Under the pieces are notes generated by a model, which was not told where the DNA came from, ran no database searches, and worked only from the letters and a program-made list of their open reading frames with translations. A program made the position numbers and the translations under genes. Below, piece by piece: positions 8,594 to 18,128 of a stretch of DNA of 64,000 bases. Location of the stretch: assembly GCA_964537035.1 (NCBI GenBank), contig CAZIAK010000027.1, forward strand, positions 5,756 to 69,755, given 5' to 3'. Each line of letters starts with the position of its first letter. Position 1 is the stretch's first letter. The DNA comes from CAZIAK01 sp964537035. GTDB lineage: Bacteria > Planctomycetota > B15-G4.

Positions 8594-11509
8594 ATGCGCA
8601 CGCTCCTGCTCTGCTCGTTCTTGCTGCTCGTCGCCGCTGTGGGCGCGTCGTGGTGGCTGCTCGCGTCAGGCGGTGAGTCGTTGGGCCGGGCCGGTGAGCT
8701 GCAGCCGATCGGAGTTGACGGCGATCTTTCAGCTGATCCAAGTGCTCTGGTCGACCCAGGTGGCCTGGCCGATCCGAGCGCGCTTGCCGACCCAGGGCAG
8801 CTCACCGCAACTCCCGTTGGTGCCGGGGTTCCGCTCGAACCGTCGCTGCAAGGGGAGCCCGACCAGGCTGCGGCCAAGGGTGTGTGGACAAGCTCTGGCA
8901 TCCCGCCCTTGCTTGCGCGCACCTATCGTGGTCGCGTGATCACGGCGGAGGGGCAGCCCCAAGCGGGGGTGGCCGTGGCCTGGCTTCCCGGCCCCGAAGT
9001 GCTCCTCGCTGCCGGGCAGGTGGTATTGAATCGCGACCCCGAAGAACCAGCGAACCGGTTCTTGGACGTGTTGTGGCCGAGCCTGTCCGTCACCCACACG
9101 GATGACGAGGGCCGCTTCACGCTGCAGGTCGAAGAGGCCGAGAGCCGCCAGGGCCAGCGCACTGCGTCCCCAGGCCCTGTGATCGTGGCTCGCTCTGCCG
9201 CTGCGCTGAGCTTCCTGGCTCCCGTTGCTGACGAGCTGGGCGACATCGTGCTCTGTCGCGACGGCTCATTCTCGGTGGACGTCGTCGACGAGGACGGCTG
9301 GGCCGTTCCCCGCGCGTGGGCCGAGTTCGACCTGGACTCCAGCACGCACCCCGCCTGTGCTGGCGAGTGGGAGCATGGCATGGCGCTGAGCGCCGGTGAC
9401 TCGAGCTTGGGCATCGTGGTTCCGCTTCGCTCCGGCATGGGCACGCGCTTCGTGAGCGACGAGCTGCCCCGAGGCGCAGGCCTGTTGCGTGCCGGGGCTC
9501 CTGGCTACGCCACGGTCAGCCGCTACTTGCTGGAGAACAACTTGGCGAAGGAGCAGTCGCCGATCGTGCTGCATCCAATCGGCAGCTACGCCGGGCGTGT
9601 GCTGTTGGAGAACGGCCAGCCTCTGGCCGGTGCCTTGGTAACGATCACGAGCACCGCAGCCACTCGCACCTCCGGGCACCACAGCTCGGGATTCCAGCCT
9701 GGTGACGACACGCTCCTGCTGGCCCTTGAGGGTGCGTATTCACGTGGCCGAGCGGGAGGCCTGAGAGACTCATCTCGTACAACTCTCACCGATGCCAAAG
9801 GCCGCTTCCAATTCGAGGAGATGCCGCTGCGTCTGCACGACATCTTCGTTCAAGCTGAGGGTCAGCAGCCCTTGCGCGAGCGAGACGCCGCGCCCAACGG
9901 TCCCGTCATCGAGTTGCGCCTGCGCGCCGCTATTCAGCTCTCGGTAGACGTGCGCGATCAGGCGGGTCGCCCAGTAGAGCAAGCCCTGGTAGAGGCCTGG
10001 CGAGGGTTCGGCGGGAAGCCCAATCGTCTCGTGGTTGATCCGCCCGTCGAGCCAAACGGGCCCTTCGTGGTGCGCAACGTCAGCGAGATCGTGACGACGG
10101 TGGAGGTCTCCGCACCCCTTCACGGCAAGGTCATCGAGAGCGCGCCGGGAGGTCAGGCGTCGCTTGCCATCGTGTTGCCGCCAGCAGGTGCTGTTGAGGT
10201 GCAGGTGCTGCGTGATGGCCAGCCGCTTCGAGGCAGGAAGATCATGTGCAACCACAGGGACCGCGAAACCGGGACGGTCACGCGGTTCTTGTCGCTGATG
10301 ACCGACGGCAACGGGCGGGCACTGTTCGACCACCTCTCGCCAGGGGTACTGACGATTGACCCGTCGAGCTGGTACGGGCGCTCGTACTTCTCATTGGACA
10401 TGAGCGACCCGTTGGACATTGAGGTCAAGCTCAGTGAGCTGGTGTCCGTGGTCCTGGGCTCGCAAGCCGAGGCTGTCGTCACGGGTCAGGTCGCAGGGGG
10501 CGGTGGGGGCATCTCGGTGGCCATGGTGAGGGACGGTGAAGCCGTCGCCAAGATCACAACTCGCGGAGAGGGCGCCTTCACGCTGAGCGCTCCTGGCGGC
10601 AGCTACCAGGTTCTGGTGAGCGGAGAGGTTGTGGCCCATCTCGACCTGGCTCCCGGAGAGCAGCGCAGTGTGGTGCTGCCCAGCCCTCGGGGCGCTCGCA
10701 TCGAAGGACGTCTGACCTCTGGAGGTCAGGCTGTTTCGGGATGGACGGTGAGCGCCATAGGCATGGCAAATGTGCCGCCTCAGGTGGTCACAGACGAGCA
10801 GGGACGCTTCGTCCTCGCCCTCCCGGGTGCCGGGCAGTGGACGCCCCGGTTGTTCATGGGCAGCTGGCGGTCTCGCCCCGGACCTGATCTGTTGCCCGTG
10901 GATATCGAGCCCGGAGGAGTAGCCCTGTTGGATATCGAGCTGCCTGCGAGCTCCATCTCAGTCCGTGTAGTGACTGGCGAGGGCACCGCTGTCAACGATG
11001 TGGGGATCACCTTCCGTCGCGTGGACGACGGCGCCAGTCAAGCTGCGGCGTCTGGTGTTCGAGGGCACGCTGACGAGCATGGCGTGGTTCGTGCACAGTG
11101 GCTTGAGGCCGGGACCTGGGCGGTGGAGATGAGTGGTGGCTGGGGCTGGGTTGGTCTCGCCACCGAGCCCTTCGTGCTGATTGACGGCGCGGCCTACGTG
11201 CATCCCGACCTCGTGGTGCAGCGAGCCTGTCAGGTCAGCGGCCAGGCCTGGGCAACACCGGGCGTGCTTGTGGGAGGCGGCGTGCAGGTGTTGTTCATCG
11301 ACGAAGAGGGCCGCCGTGAGAGTACTCGCATCAAAGGCGACGGCTCGTTCGAAATCACCTCGTTGCCACCCGGCGTTTGGCAGGCCGTGCTGGCGGAGAC
11401 TCGCTACTCCGGTCCACAAGTAGACGTGCCGTCAGGAGTTGGCCAGGTCCTTCATCTCTCCTCAGGGCAAGAGGCCACCCTCGAGCTGGTCATGGTGCCG
11501 CTGCGCTGA
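8594..11509 (+). CDS. secreted protein with repeated carboxypeptidase-regulatory-like domains
   Basis: A 971-residue protein with an N-terminal hydrophobic signal/anchor (LLLCSFLLLVAAVGASWWLLA). Residues about 45-70 contain a short repeat of ADPSAL and DPGG/DPGQL units. The rest is a string of transthyretin-like beta domains of the carboxypeptidase-regulatory type, recognisable from openings such as YRGRVITAEGQPQAGVAVAW, YAGRVLLENGQPLAGALVTI and GRLTSGGQAVSGWTV, and from closings such as GDGSFEITSLPPGVW. No catalytic motif is visible, so it is likely a structural, adhesive or binding protein at the surface. ATG at 8594 follows TTGAGGG. Similar long multi-domain proteins are common in planctomycetes. 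Exact ligand and function are unknown. Confidence 0.75.
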   Translation: MRTLLLCSFLLLVAAVGASWWLLASGGESLGRAGELQPIGVDGDLSADPSALVDPGGLADPSALADPGQLTATPVGAGVPLEPSLQGEPDQAAAKGVWTSSGIPPLLARTYRGRVITAEGQPQAGVAVAWLPGPEVLLAAGQVVLNRDPEEPANRFLDVLWPSLSVTHTDDEGRFTLQVEEAESRQGQRTASPGPVIVARSAAALSFLAPVADELGDIVLCRDGSFSVDVVDEDGWAVPRAWAEFDLDSSTHPACAGEWEHGMALSAGDSSLGIVVPLRSGMGTRFVSDELPRGAGLLRAGAPGYATVSRYLLENNLAKEQSPIVLHPIGSYAGRVLLENGQPLAGALVTITSTAATRTSGHHSSGFQPGDDTLLLALEGAYSRGRAGGLRDSSRTTLTDAKGRFQFEEMPLRLHDIFVQAEGQQPLRERDAAPNGPVIELRLRAAIQLSVDVRDQAGRPVEQALVEAWRGFGGKPNRLVVDPPVEPNGPFVVRNVSEIVTTVEVSAPLHGKVIESAPGGQASLAIVLPPAGAVEVQVLRDGQPLRGRKIMCNHRDRETGTVTRFLSLMTDGNGRALFDHLSPGVLTIDPSSWYGRSYFSLDMSDPLDIEVKLSELVSVVLGSQAEAVVTGQVAGGGGGISVAMVRDGEAVAKITTRGEGAFTLSAPGGSYQVLVSGEVVAHLDLAPGEQRSVVLPSPRGARIEGRLTSGGQAVSGWTVSAIGMANVPPQVVTDEQGRFVLALPGAGQWTPRLFMGSWRSRPGPDLLPVDIEPGGVALLDIELPASSISVRVVTGEGTAVNDVGITFRRVDDGASQAAASGVRGHADEHGVVRAQWLEAGTWAVEMSGGWGWVGLATEPFVLIDGAAYVHPDLVVQRACQVSGQAWATPGVLVGGGVQVLFIDEEGRRESTRIKGDGSFEITSLPPGVWQAVLAETRYSGPQVDVPSGVGQVLHLSSGQEATLELVMVPLR

Positions 11510-11643
11510 ATCCCAGTCGCTGGCAATTGCTGTAGGCTGAGCACAGAGGCCATCGATGGGTTCGGGCGACGTCAGGGACCGCTTGTCTGGCAACGGGCAC
11601 GGCACCTGCTGCGCGTCTGAGCGAGCAGAGGAGAGCGAAAGCC

Positions 11644-13293
11644 ATGAAGAGCTGTCTTGTCATCAGCACCTTGTTGTCCCTTGCCGTGAGTGCGGTGGGA
11701 CAGACCAGCCCGCTGTCGGTTGTTGACCTGGTGCATGTCGTCGGCTCAGGCGACGCCATCGCCGGGGTGGGCAACGTCACGGCGATTGGCTTCATCGGCA
11801 TCGACGATGACGGCAGCACGGTGATCGGCGTCGACACGGACAACCCCATGGTCGCCTTCGATGGGGTCGTGTTGCGCGACGGCGCCGTCCTGCTCCAAGA
11901 GGGGCTGCCCCTCACGGCGCCCCCGGGCGCGACCCTTTCGCACATCGGGTTCGGGGTGGACGTGAACGCCCAGCAGCAGTCCGCGCACATCCTCGCCATC
12001 GCGGGCGGAGGCTTCATCTCGGCGTTGGGCCTCTACGTCAACGACACACTGGTGTTGGTGCGCGACGACGTCAGCGCTGCCAGTGGCCTGTCGCCGGGTT
12101 GGGAGTACGTGAGCTTCTACGACGTGGCCATCAACAACGGGGGCACGGCTCTCGTCAGCACGCTCATCGCCGATCCCAGCCCGCCCTTCGGCCACCATGA
12201 GGCCATGATGCTGGCGAACGTCGATGCGCAAGGCCAGCTGGTCTCTGAGCAGCTGCTCTACAAGCAACAATCAGGTCTCCCGGGCCAGCCGTACACCATC
12301 GATTTCCTGGGCTCGCCCATGGGAGGCCTGGCGCTCAACAACGTCAGTCAGACCATGGTCACCATGACCCTGTCAGGGGTGAGCGGCCAGCACTGGGCCG
12401 TGGTCAAGGACGGATCCGTCGTGGCCATGGAGCAACAGGCCTCGCCGGTGGCTGGCCGTGACTGGGCTGATCTGGTGTACGGGGACATCGCTCTCAATGA
12501 TGCTGGCGGGCATCTCATCCTCGGTCGGCTGGATGGCGACCCGGGGACCGATCTGCTCATCGAGAAGAGCGGCACCGTGTTTAGGCAGGAGCGAGATCTC
12601 CTCGTCACCGGCGAGCTGCAGACACGCTTGCTGTCGGCGTTCGGGACGAGCCAGTCTGCCTTCGGGCCGGTGCATCTTGGCAACAACGGCAACGTGCTCT
12701 GGTACGGGCGCTTCACCGAGCCTGACGCGACGAAGAACGTGGGCTTGTTTCTGAACGACCAGATCCTCGTGCAGACAGGGGTGAGCACTCTGGACGGCCT
12801 GACGATCAAGGGGCTTCGCGGCGGTGAAGGCGGGTTCGTGTTGAGCGACGATGGCCAGTGGGTGCTGGGCGTGGCCACGCTCAGCGACAACAGCACCGCG
12901 GTCTTCAAGGTGCACGTCGGTCCGTGGGTGCCCCTCGGACAGGGGCTCGCTGGCACCGCTGGCCTGACGCCCCAGTTGCGGGGCAAGGGCACTCTCGCCC
13001 CGGGCGCTCCCTTTACCCTCGACCTGCTGGCGGCCTTGCCGGGCTCCACGGCGACGTTGGTCTATTCGCTGAGCAACCTCTCCGCGCCGTTCAAGGGCGG
13101 CACCCTGGTGCCAAACCCAGACTTCCTGCTCGCGGGACTGCTCGTGGGCGCCGGGGGCGATCACTCACTGGCCTTGACCTTCCCGACGGGCATTCCTTCG
13201 GAAGTGGATCTGTATCTGCAGTCGTGGGTGGCCGATACTGGCGGCGCGGCCGGTTTCGCTGCCAGCAACGGCCTCAAGGCCACGACCCCGTAA
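11644..13293 (+). CDS. secreted beta-propeller-like protein with shared C-terminal domain
   Basis: A 549-residue protein with signal peptide (CLVISTLLSLAVSAVGQ). The body has recurring blade-like units with an N-N/D-x-G core: VAINNGGTALVSTLIAD, IALNDAGGHLILGRLDGD, LGNNGNVLWYGRF, LSDDGQWVLGVA. This suggests a beta-propeller of the kind found in secreted proteins of unknown role. The last 118 residues, from about 432, are the same C-terminal domain seen in three other secreted proteins of this window, with the APFKGGTLVPNP centre and the end SNGLKATTP. GAGGAG 10 bases before the ATG gives a good ribosome site. Its stop is only 15 bases from the stop of the convergent gene, which bears the same domain. 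Confidence 0.7.
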   Translation: MKSCLVISTLLSLAVSAVGQTSPLSVVDLVHVVGSGDAIAGVGNVTAIGFIGIDDDGSTVIGVDTDNPMVAFDGVVLRDGAVLLQEGLPLTAPPGATLSHIGFGVDVNAQQQSAHILAIAGGGFISALGLYVNDTLVLVRDDVSAASGLSPGWEYVSFYDVAINNGGTALVSTLIADPSPPFGHHEAMMLANVDAQGQLVSEQLLYKQQSGLPGQPYTIDFLGSPMGGLALNNVSQTMVTMTLSGVSGQHWAVVKDGSVVAMEQQASPVAGRDWADLVYGDIALNDAGGHLILGRLDGDPGTDLLIEKSGTVFRQERDLLVTGELQTRLLSAFGTSQSAFGPVHLGNNGNVLWYGRFTEPDATKNVGLFLNDQILVQTGVSTLDGLTIKGLRGGEGGFVLSDDGQWVLGVATLSDNSTAVFKVHVGPWVPLGQGLAGTAGLTPQLRGKGTLAPGAPFTLDLLAALPGSTATLVYSLSNLSAPFKGGTLVPNPDFLLAGLLVGAGGDHSLALTFPTGIPSEVDLYLQSWVADTGGAAGFAASNGLKATTP

Positions 13294-13308
13294 TCGGCCC
13301 CGACGCTG

Positions 13309-15042
13309 CTAGGGCGTCACACCCAAGATAGCGTTGGACAGGGCCACGCCCGCAACGGCCGCGCCGTCTTGGATGCCCCACTGCACCCACAGCTCTGTTC
13401 CGGGCGGGATGCCTGCGGGCATGACGAAGGGGATGCTGATCTCGCCGAGGGGGCTGGTGGGCAAGAAGATGGGCTCGAAGAACGGGAAGGGTTTGATCGT
13501 GCCGCCCTTGAAGGGGATCGGTGTGCTGGCCAGGGCGAGGAACAAGCCGGCGGTGGCCAAGGGCGCGCAGTTGCTCAGGTCCGCAGAGTTGAGGCTGCCC
13601 GCGCTCAGCGGTCCGGTGCCCACGAGCAGTGGGTCGCCGAAGACGCCGGGCAGAGCACAGCCCTGGTCGCTCCAGCAGACGTTGGCTGTCCCCGGAGTGG
13701 GCGGTGCCTGCATGTAGGTGTGGGACGCGAAGGGCACGCCGAAGTCGGGGCAGCGCTGGCTCGACTCGATGTCCTTGGCGCCGTTGGCGTTTTCGTCCAC
13801 CTGGACCTGTCCTGGTGTGAGCGCCGCCAGCAGTTCGAGGTCGTCGGCGTCGGACGTGCCGTAGACGATGGCGTCGACCAGTTGGGCGTCTGCGGGTGGC
13901 GTGTCCACCGTGGTGAGCAGGAAGTCGTTCACATCGAGCAGACCCGTGGGGTCGTACCACAGGGCGATGCCGTCCGCACCGTTCTGGATGGCGTTGGTGA
14001 GCGGGAAGCCGGCGGGCGTGAGGTCGACGTTGGGTACGGTGGGCACGCCCACCACGAAGTACTCGTCGGCGGGGATCTGGCTCCCTGCCAGGTCGATGAC
14101 GAAGTACTCCGTGTCGCCGTTGCCGTTGTAGAAGACGAGGAAGTAGTTGGTGAGGTCGAGACCGCCCGTGCCCTGCAGCTCGAGGTACTCCATGGCGTCG
14201 GTGGCCACCTGGTCGGCGTCGACCTCGTTGATGTGCAGCACGTCTTCGTAGGCGAACACGGTGAGGTCGCGCAGGCCCGGGTCGTTCGAGGCCAGGCCGA
14301 CCTCTTCGATGCTTCCGGTGCCCGGGGGTGCGCTGATGATCCCGAAACCGTCGACGAAGACTCCTGGGGCGATCTCGACCTTCTCGACCTCAGCGTCGAA
14401 GCCGAGAGCCTTGAGCGCATCGACGACGTCTTGGTTCGGGTCGACGAGCGCACCGACCGTGGGAATGACGACCTGGAAGAGTGTCTCCAGGGCGTCCTTG
14501 AGGACCTTGATCACCACGGTGACGTCCGTGCCGCTCGCCTGGCCGATGAAAGCGCCCCCGGCCCGGCGCAGAAACCAGTTCTTCTCGCTCTGCAGTCGCT
14601 GAAACGTCGTGCCTGAGAAGTTGACGTCGGTGGTGTTGGCAGTGACCTTGCCCATGCCCTTGACGAGCCCTCGGATGCAGAACAAGGCGCGCCCGGTCGC
14701 AGGGTCGACGACGATGGGCCCGAAGGTGTCCGCTGGGTTGGCGGCAGAGATCATGGCGCGAAGACCGGTCATCACGTCTTCGGCGGTATCGCCGGCCATG
14801 GGCTGATGCTCGTACCACACACCGCGCCAGAAGATGCGGCAGGCGCTCTGGTTCATGTCGTCGTCCGTCCCCGACGCGTTCATCTGGTTGTGCGGCGTGG
14901 TGCAGAAGCAGTACTCCCGTTCGGGGTCACCTGCACCTTGGGCCTGCACCGACGGCGTGCCCACAAGGCACAACCAGGCCAGGGCCAACAGGACCACACT
15001 GCTCAGACGTCCACCTCTCGCTTGCTTACTCACCGTGTTCAT
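13309..15042 (-). CDS. secreted lamin-tail-domain protein with shared C-terminal domain
   Basis: A 577-residue exported protein; the signal peptide (SSVVLLALAWLCLVGTPSVQAQ) follows ATG 15042, which has GGGAG 8 bases upstream. The central part has a lamin-tail domain: the opening DVLHINEVDADQVATDAMEY, then LTNYFLVFYNGNGD and IPADEYFVVG. This beta-sandwich is common in bacterial extracellular nucleases and surface proteins. A Cys-containing linker leads into the C-terminal domain (about 115 residues; PIPFKGGTIKPFP, MPAGIPPGTELWVQW, SNAILGVTP), closest to that of the protein ending at 33625. No catalytic motif is seen in the N-terminal 250 residues, which are not recognised. Role is probably structural or adhesive. 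Confidence 0.75.
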   Translation of the reverse strand: MNTVSKQARGGRLSSVVLLALAWLCLVGTPSVQAQGAGDPEREYCFCTTPHNQMNASGTDDDMNQSACRIFWRGVWYEHQPMAGDTAEDVMTGLRAMISAANPADTFGPIVVDPATGRALFCIRGLVKGMGKVTANTTDVNFSGTTFQRLQSEKNWFLRRAGGAFIGQASGTDVTVVIKVLKDALETLFQVVIPTVGALVDPNQDVVDALKALGFDAEVEKVEIAPGVFVDGFGIISAPPGTGSIEEVGLASNDPGLRDLTVFAYEDVLHINEVDADQVATDAMEYLELQGTGGLDLTNYFLVFYNGNGDTEYFVIDLAGSQIPADEYFVVGVPTVPNVDLTPAGFPLTNAIQNGADGIALWYDPTGLLDVNDFLLTTVDTPPADAQLVDAIVYGTSDADDLELLAALTPGQVQVDENANGAKDIESSQRCPDFGVPFASHTYMQAPPTPGTANVCWSDQGCALPGVFGDPLLVGTGPLSAGSLNSADLSNCAPLATAGLFLALASTPIPFKGGTIKPFPFFEPIFLPTSPLGEISIPFVMPAGIPPGTELWVQWGIQDGAAVAGVALSNAILGVTP

Positions 15043-15276
15043 CGACAAGACTCCCGGTTGTGCTCATGAACGAGATATCCCCCCACGGGACACTCGTTCG
15101 GCGATCGGGACCGTCTAGCTACCTAGACATCTCCCGCCAAGAACATACCCTGACTCAGGGATTCCAGGGGAGTGATTGGGGGTGTCTCGGGCTTGCGCAG
15201 CGCCGCATCGACGGCGTCCGCCAGGCTTCCATGCCGTCCGGGACCACGGGGCATCGCCGTTGCACCGGGATGGAGC

Positions 15277-16989
15277 CTATCGCGTCGCCGTGGCGACGAC
15301 CTCCGGAACCAGATTGGCGGTCTTGTAGTAGGTCTTGAAGCGCTCGACTTCTGGAGTGTCGTGTCGGAAGAGCTCTGCCGCCCAGCGCGCACCGAGAGGC
15401 TGGTACAGCAGCGCGACGTCGACGGTGAGTTGCTGGTCTGGGGAGATGTCCGGGAGCTCGACGACGTAGTGCACCCGGTCACTACCCGGCAAGAAGTCGT
15501 CGTCGCCATTCACGCCCGCCGTGGCAGTGCGCCCGGCCTCTGCATGATCGGCGGACCAGCCCAGGGGCAGCAGGCGGTTGTCCTTGAGGTAGCTTGCGCC
15601 GCGGAGCAGCAAGTGCGTGGGCTCGCCGTGGATGTCGCCCATCTTGCTCTCGAAGGTGGCGACTTGCGTGGACGCCTGCACCACATCGTGGTGGGCCTCG
15701 ATGGGTCCGCCGGCGAGTTCTGAGGGCAGCAGTTCTCCGGCGCCGTCGATGATCTGGCCCCGGGCGTTCGTGCGTCCCGAGGCGAACAGCAGGTCGCCGT
15801 CATCGTCACGGACGAGCACCTGCAGCCAGGCGCGGCGCGTGGGGTGCGCGGTGGGGAACTTGTGCCCGGTGAGATTCCCTATGTCTACATGAAAGGTGAG
15901 CTGTTGGGCTGACCTGTTGAACTCGCGGATGGTCAATGTGGCGGTCTGTGTTTGAAGCTGGTTGCGGGTCGCGGCGATCGTGGCATCGAGCGCCTCTGTG
16001 GTGGCCTTCACGCCGAGCGCTTCGCCGTGGTCGCGGAGCATGCTCAGCACCAGGGTGTTGCCGCCCACGAACGCGTGTTGCCCGAAGGGCTGGCGGGGCT
16101 TGGCGAAGGGAAAGTCGCGACCGCCGGGGTTGCGAGCGATGGGCGTCTCGATAGGTGTCCCGTCGCTGTCGTGCTTGGGCATGTGGCAGTCCTGGCAGCT
16201 GGCGGCCAGGGGCCCGGGGGCGTCGAGCTCGTCGTTGAAGGCCGAGTTGAGCCACTCGAGGTAGGGCGCCTGCTCGACGAGCACCGCGCCCAGGTCGTTG
16301 CCCTCCGGGTCGAGCGCTTCGGTCTCCAGGGTGTGACAAGTGCCGCACAGGGCCGAGCTGGTGACGTGGTCGCTGTAGGTGGGGGTGAAGCCCACGTGCA
16401 TCTGCATGGGCCGGGTGACCACGCCTTGGTGTGGCCCGAAGAGCCGCCGCTGATCGTCGAGCACATAGCCGCCGGAGTAGCTCTCGTCGCTGCCCAGGTT
16501 GCTCGGGTCCATGCCATGACAGATGGTGCAGGACACGCCGTCGATGGCCAGCTCTCCCAGGGGTGAGTTGCACCTGAGCAGGTGCAGCAGCGAGCCCGTG
16601 GTGTGATCGTCCAGGCCCACCTCGCTGGCCATGGGTGCGTGACAGCGCAGGCAGGTGGCTTCGATGTCCCGCTGACGCGACGGGGTGGCCGCGATCTCTG
16701 CAGAGAGCACGGCACGCCAGAGTGGGTCTCGCGCGGAGTTGGCCATCATGGTCCCGCTCCACAGTCCGTGGGGCGAGATCTCGCGTTGATCTGCGTCGCG
16801 CATGGCCGCTGCCCGGGGCGCGTTCGAGTGGCACAACGCGCAGTTGTTGGCGGTGAGGACAGGGTGGGGTTCGTCGGCTTCTTGAGCCGTGGCCGGGCTG
16901 GCGCACAACAGCAGCATCAGCGAGCTCAACGCGGCGTGCGTGAGCGCAGCCAGCACGGACGGGAGCGAACGACTGAAGGCGATGAACAT
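15277..16989 (-). CDS. periplasmic pentaheme cytochrome c
   Basis: A 570-residue protein with signal peptide (ALSSLMLLLCASPATAQ) and five CXXCH heme c sites at about residues 50, 113, 154, 215 and 265 (CALCH, CLRCH, CTICH, CGTCH, CQDCH). Several additional His residues lie between them and could be distal ligands. The region after the last heme contains QHAFVGGNTLVLSML and a beta-sandwich-like segment (LTGHKFPTAHPTRRAWLQVLV), an arrangement known from planctomycete and proteobacterial multiheme cytochromes of the c554-like group. It probably carries or delivers electrons in the periplasm; no partner gene is next to it. The substrate, if any, is unknown. Confidence 0.85.
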   Translation of the reverse strand: MFIAFSRSLPSVLAALTHAALSSLMLLLCASPATAQEADEPHPVLTANNCALCHSNAPRAAAMRDADQREISPHGLWSGTMMANSARDPLWRAVLSAEIAATPSRQRDIEATCLRCHAPMASEVGLDDHTTGSLLHLLRCNSPLGELAIDGVSCTICHGMDPSNLGSDESYSGGYVLDDQRRLFGPHQGVVTRPMQMHVGFTPTYSDHVTSSALCGTCHTLETEALDPEGNDLGAVLVEQAPYLEWLNSAFNDELDAPGPLAASCQDCHMPKHDSDGTPIETPIARNPGGRDFPFAKPRQPFGQHAFVGGNTLVLSMLRDHGEALGVKATTEALDATIAATRNQLQTQTATLTIREFNRSAQQLTFHVDIGNLTGHKFPTAHPTRRAWLQVLVRDDDGDLLFASGRTNARGQIIDGAGELLPSELAGGPIEAHHDVVQASTQVATFESKMGDIHGEPTHLLLRGASYLKDNRLLPLGWSADHAEAGRTATAGVNGDDDFLPGSDRVHYVVELPDISPDQQLTVDVALLYQPLGARWAAELFRHDTPEVERFKTYYKTANLVPEVVATATR

Positions 16990-17178
16990 GGCAGCAGGGA
17001 GGTCGGGGGGGAGCTAGAGGATGCAACGCCCCTCCAATCATGGAGGCGGGCCGGGGGCTTGGCCATACGCAGCACGGCGCAGGGCAGTGGACGTGGCCCA
17101 GGTCTACAAGGGCAGCGGCCGCTGAGCTGGGAGGCGTGAGAATGGCGCACTGCCGCAACTGTGATACTGTCGGCCTCC

Positions 17179-17691
17179 ATGACCACCAAACCCATGACCG
17201 TCACTGAGTTTCTGGCCGACCTCTCTGACGAACGCCGGCAGGCGATCAAGGCCTTGCGCAAGGTGATCCGCGCGAACATCGACAAGCCCTTCAAGGAGTC
17301 GATCTCTGGCGGGATGCTCACCTACAGCCTACCCCACTCGGTCTATCCGAACGGCTACCACTGCAACCAGGAGCAGCCTCTGCCGTTCGCTTCGATCGCC
17401 TCGCAGAAGAGTCACATCGGGCTCTATCTCTTCTGCGTGTATTGCCAGGCCGATGGTCCTGATCAGTTTCGTGGCGAGTGGCTGGCCACGGGCAAGAAGC
17501 TCAACATGGGCAAGTCTTGCGTGCGGGTGAAGAAGCTCGACGACATCCCCCTCGAGGTCGTGGGGAGGGTCTTCAAGCGCATGACCGCGAAGAAGTTCGT
17601 GGCGGCCTATGAAGCGAGCTTGACTGACGCGGTGAAGGCGAAGCTGGCCAAGAACGCAGCCAAGAAGGCGGCGGCCAAAGGCAAGCGCTGA
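17179..17691 (+). CDS. DUF1801/YdhG-like protein
   Basis: About 170 residues, beginning MTTKPMTVTEFLADL. The pattern FLADLSDERRQAIKALRKVI, ISGGMLTYSLPHSVYPNGYH and IGLYLFCVYC fits the DUF1801 fold (YdhG-like, iron-chaperone-like). The tail is very Lys/Ala-rich (KAKLAKNAAKKAAAKGKR), which is frequent in this family in high-GC bacteria. A GTG at 17161 would add six residues but ATG 17179 matches the usual family start. Biochemical function is not established. It ends 22 bases from the stop of the convergent cupin gene. Confidence 0.7.
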   Translation: MTTKPMTVTEFLADLSDERRQAIKALRKVIRANIDKPFKESISGGMLTYSLPHSVYPNGYHCNQEQPLPFASIASQKSHIGLYLFCVYCQADGPDQFRGEWLATGKKLNMGKSCVRVKKLDDIPLEVVGRVFKRMTAKKFVAAYEASLTDAVKAKLAKNAAKKAAAKGKR

Positions 17692-17713
17692 GGGAGGCGG
17701 TCAGGCGGTTCGT

Positions 17714-18091
17714 TCAGATCCACCCGAGGTCCGTCACGGTCTTTTCGGTGACGTGCTCGCCCGTGTTTCTCGTGGCCGCAGGCTCGAACAGCATGATCGA
17801 CGCGCCGTCTGGCGAGACCGGCCTGTGTTCGACTCCTCGCGGCACGATGTAGAGCTCGCCCGGGCTGAGGAAAAACTCGTCGACGTGGCCCTCGTCGTCA
17901 CGCAGCTCAAGGGTCATGGAGCCTTCGACGACCATGAACAACTCGTCCTCGGCTGCGTGGCTGTGCCATTCGAACTCGCCCTGGATCTTGGCCAGCTTCA
18001 CCAGCTGTCCGTTGAGCGCACCGATGATCTTCGGTGACCACTGATCGTCGAAGAGGCTGAGCTTGTGGGCGAGGTTGATCTTGTCATTCAT
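17714..18091 (-). CDS. small cupin-domain protein
   Basis: A single-domain cupin of 125 residues. The first motif is EWHSHAAEDELFMVVEG with the metal-binding HSH...E pattern, the second is PGELYIVPRGVEHRP. Such stand-alone cupins bind a divalent metal and include isomerases, dioxygenases and sensors; which one this is cannot be told. A longer frame starts at 18196 but would overlap the upstream SdpI-like gene by 68 bases; ATG 18091 leaves 37 bases and begins at the usual family position. It lies downstream of, and on the same strand as, the SdpR/SdpI-like pair and could share its transcript. Confidence 0.75.
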   Translation of the reverse strand: MNDKINLAHKLSLFDDQWSPKIIGALNGQLVKLAKIQGEFEWHSHAAEDELFMVVEGSMTLELRDDEGHVDEFFLSPGELYIVPRGVEHRPVSPDGASIMLFEPAATRNTGEHVTEKTVTDLGWI

Positions 18092-18128
18092 GGGACCGGC
18101 TCCGGGCAGGGTGGGCTCTGGGCCAAGC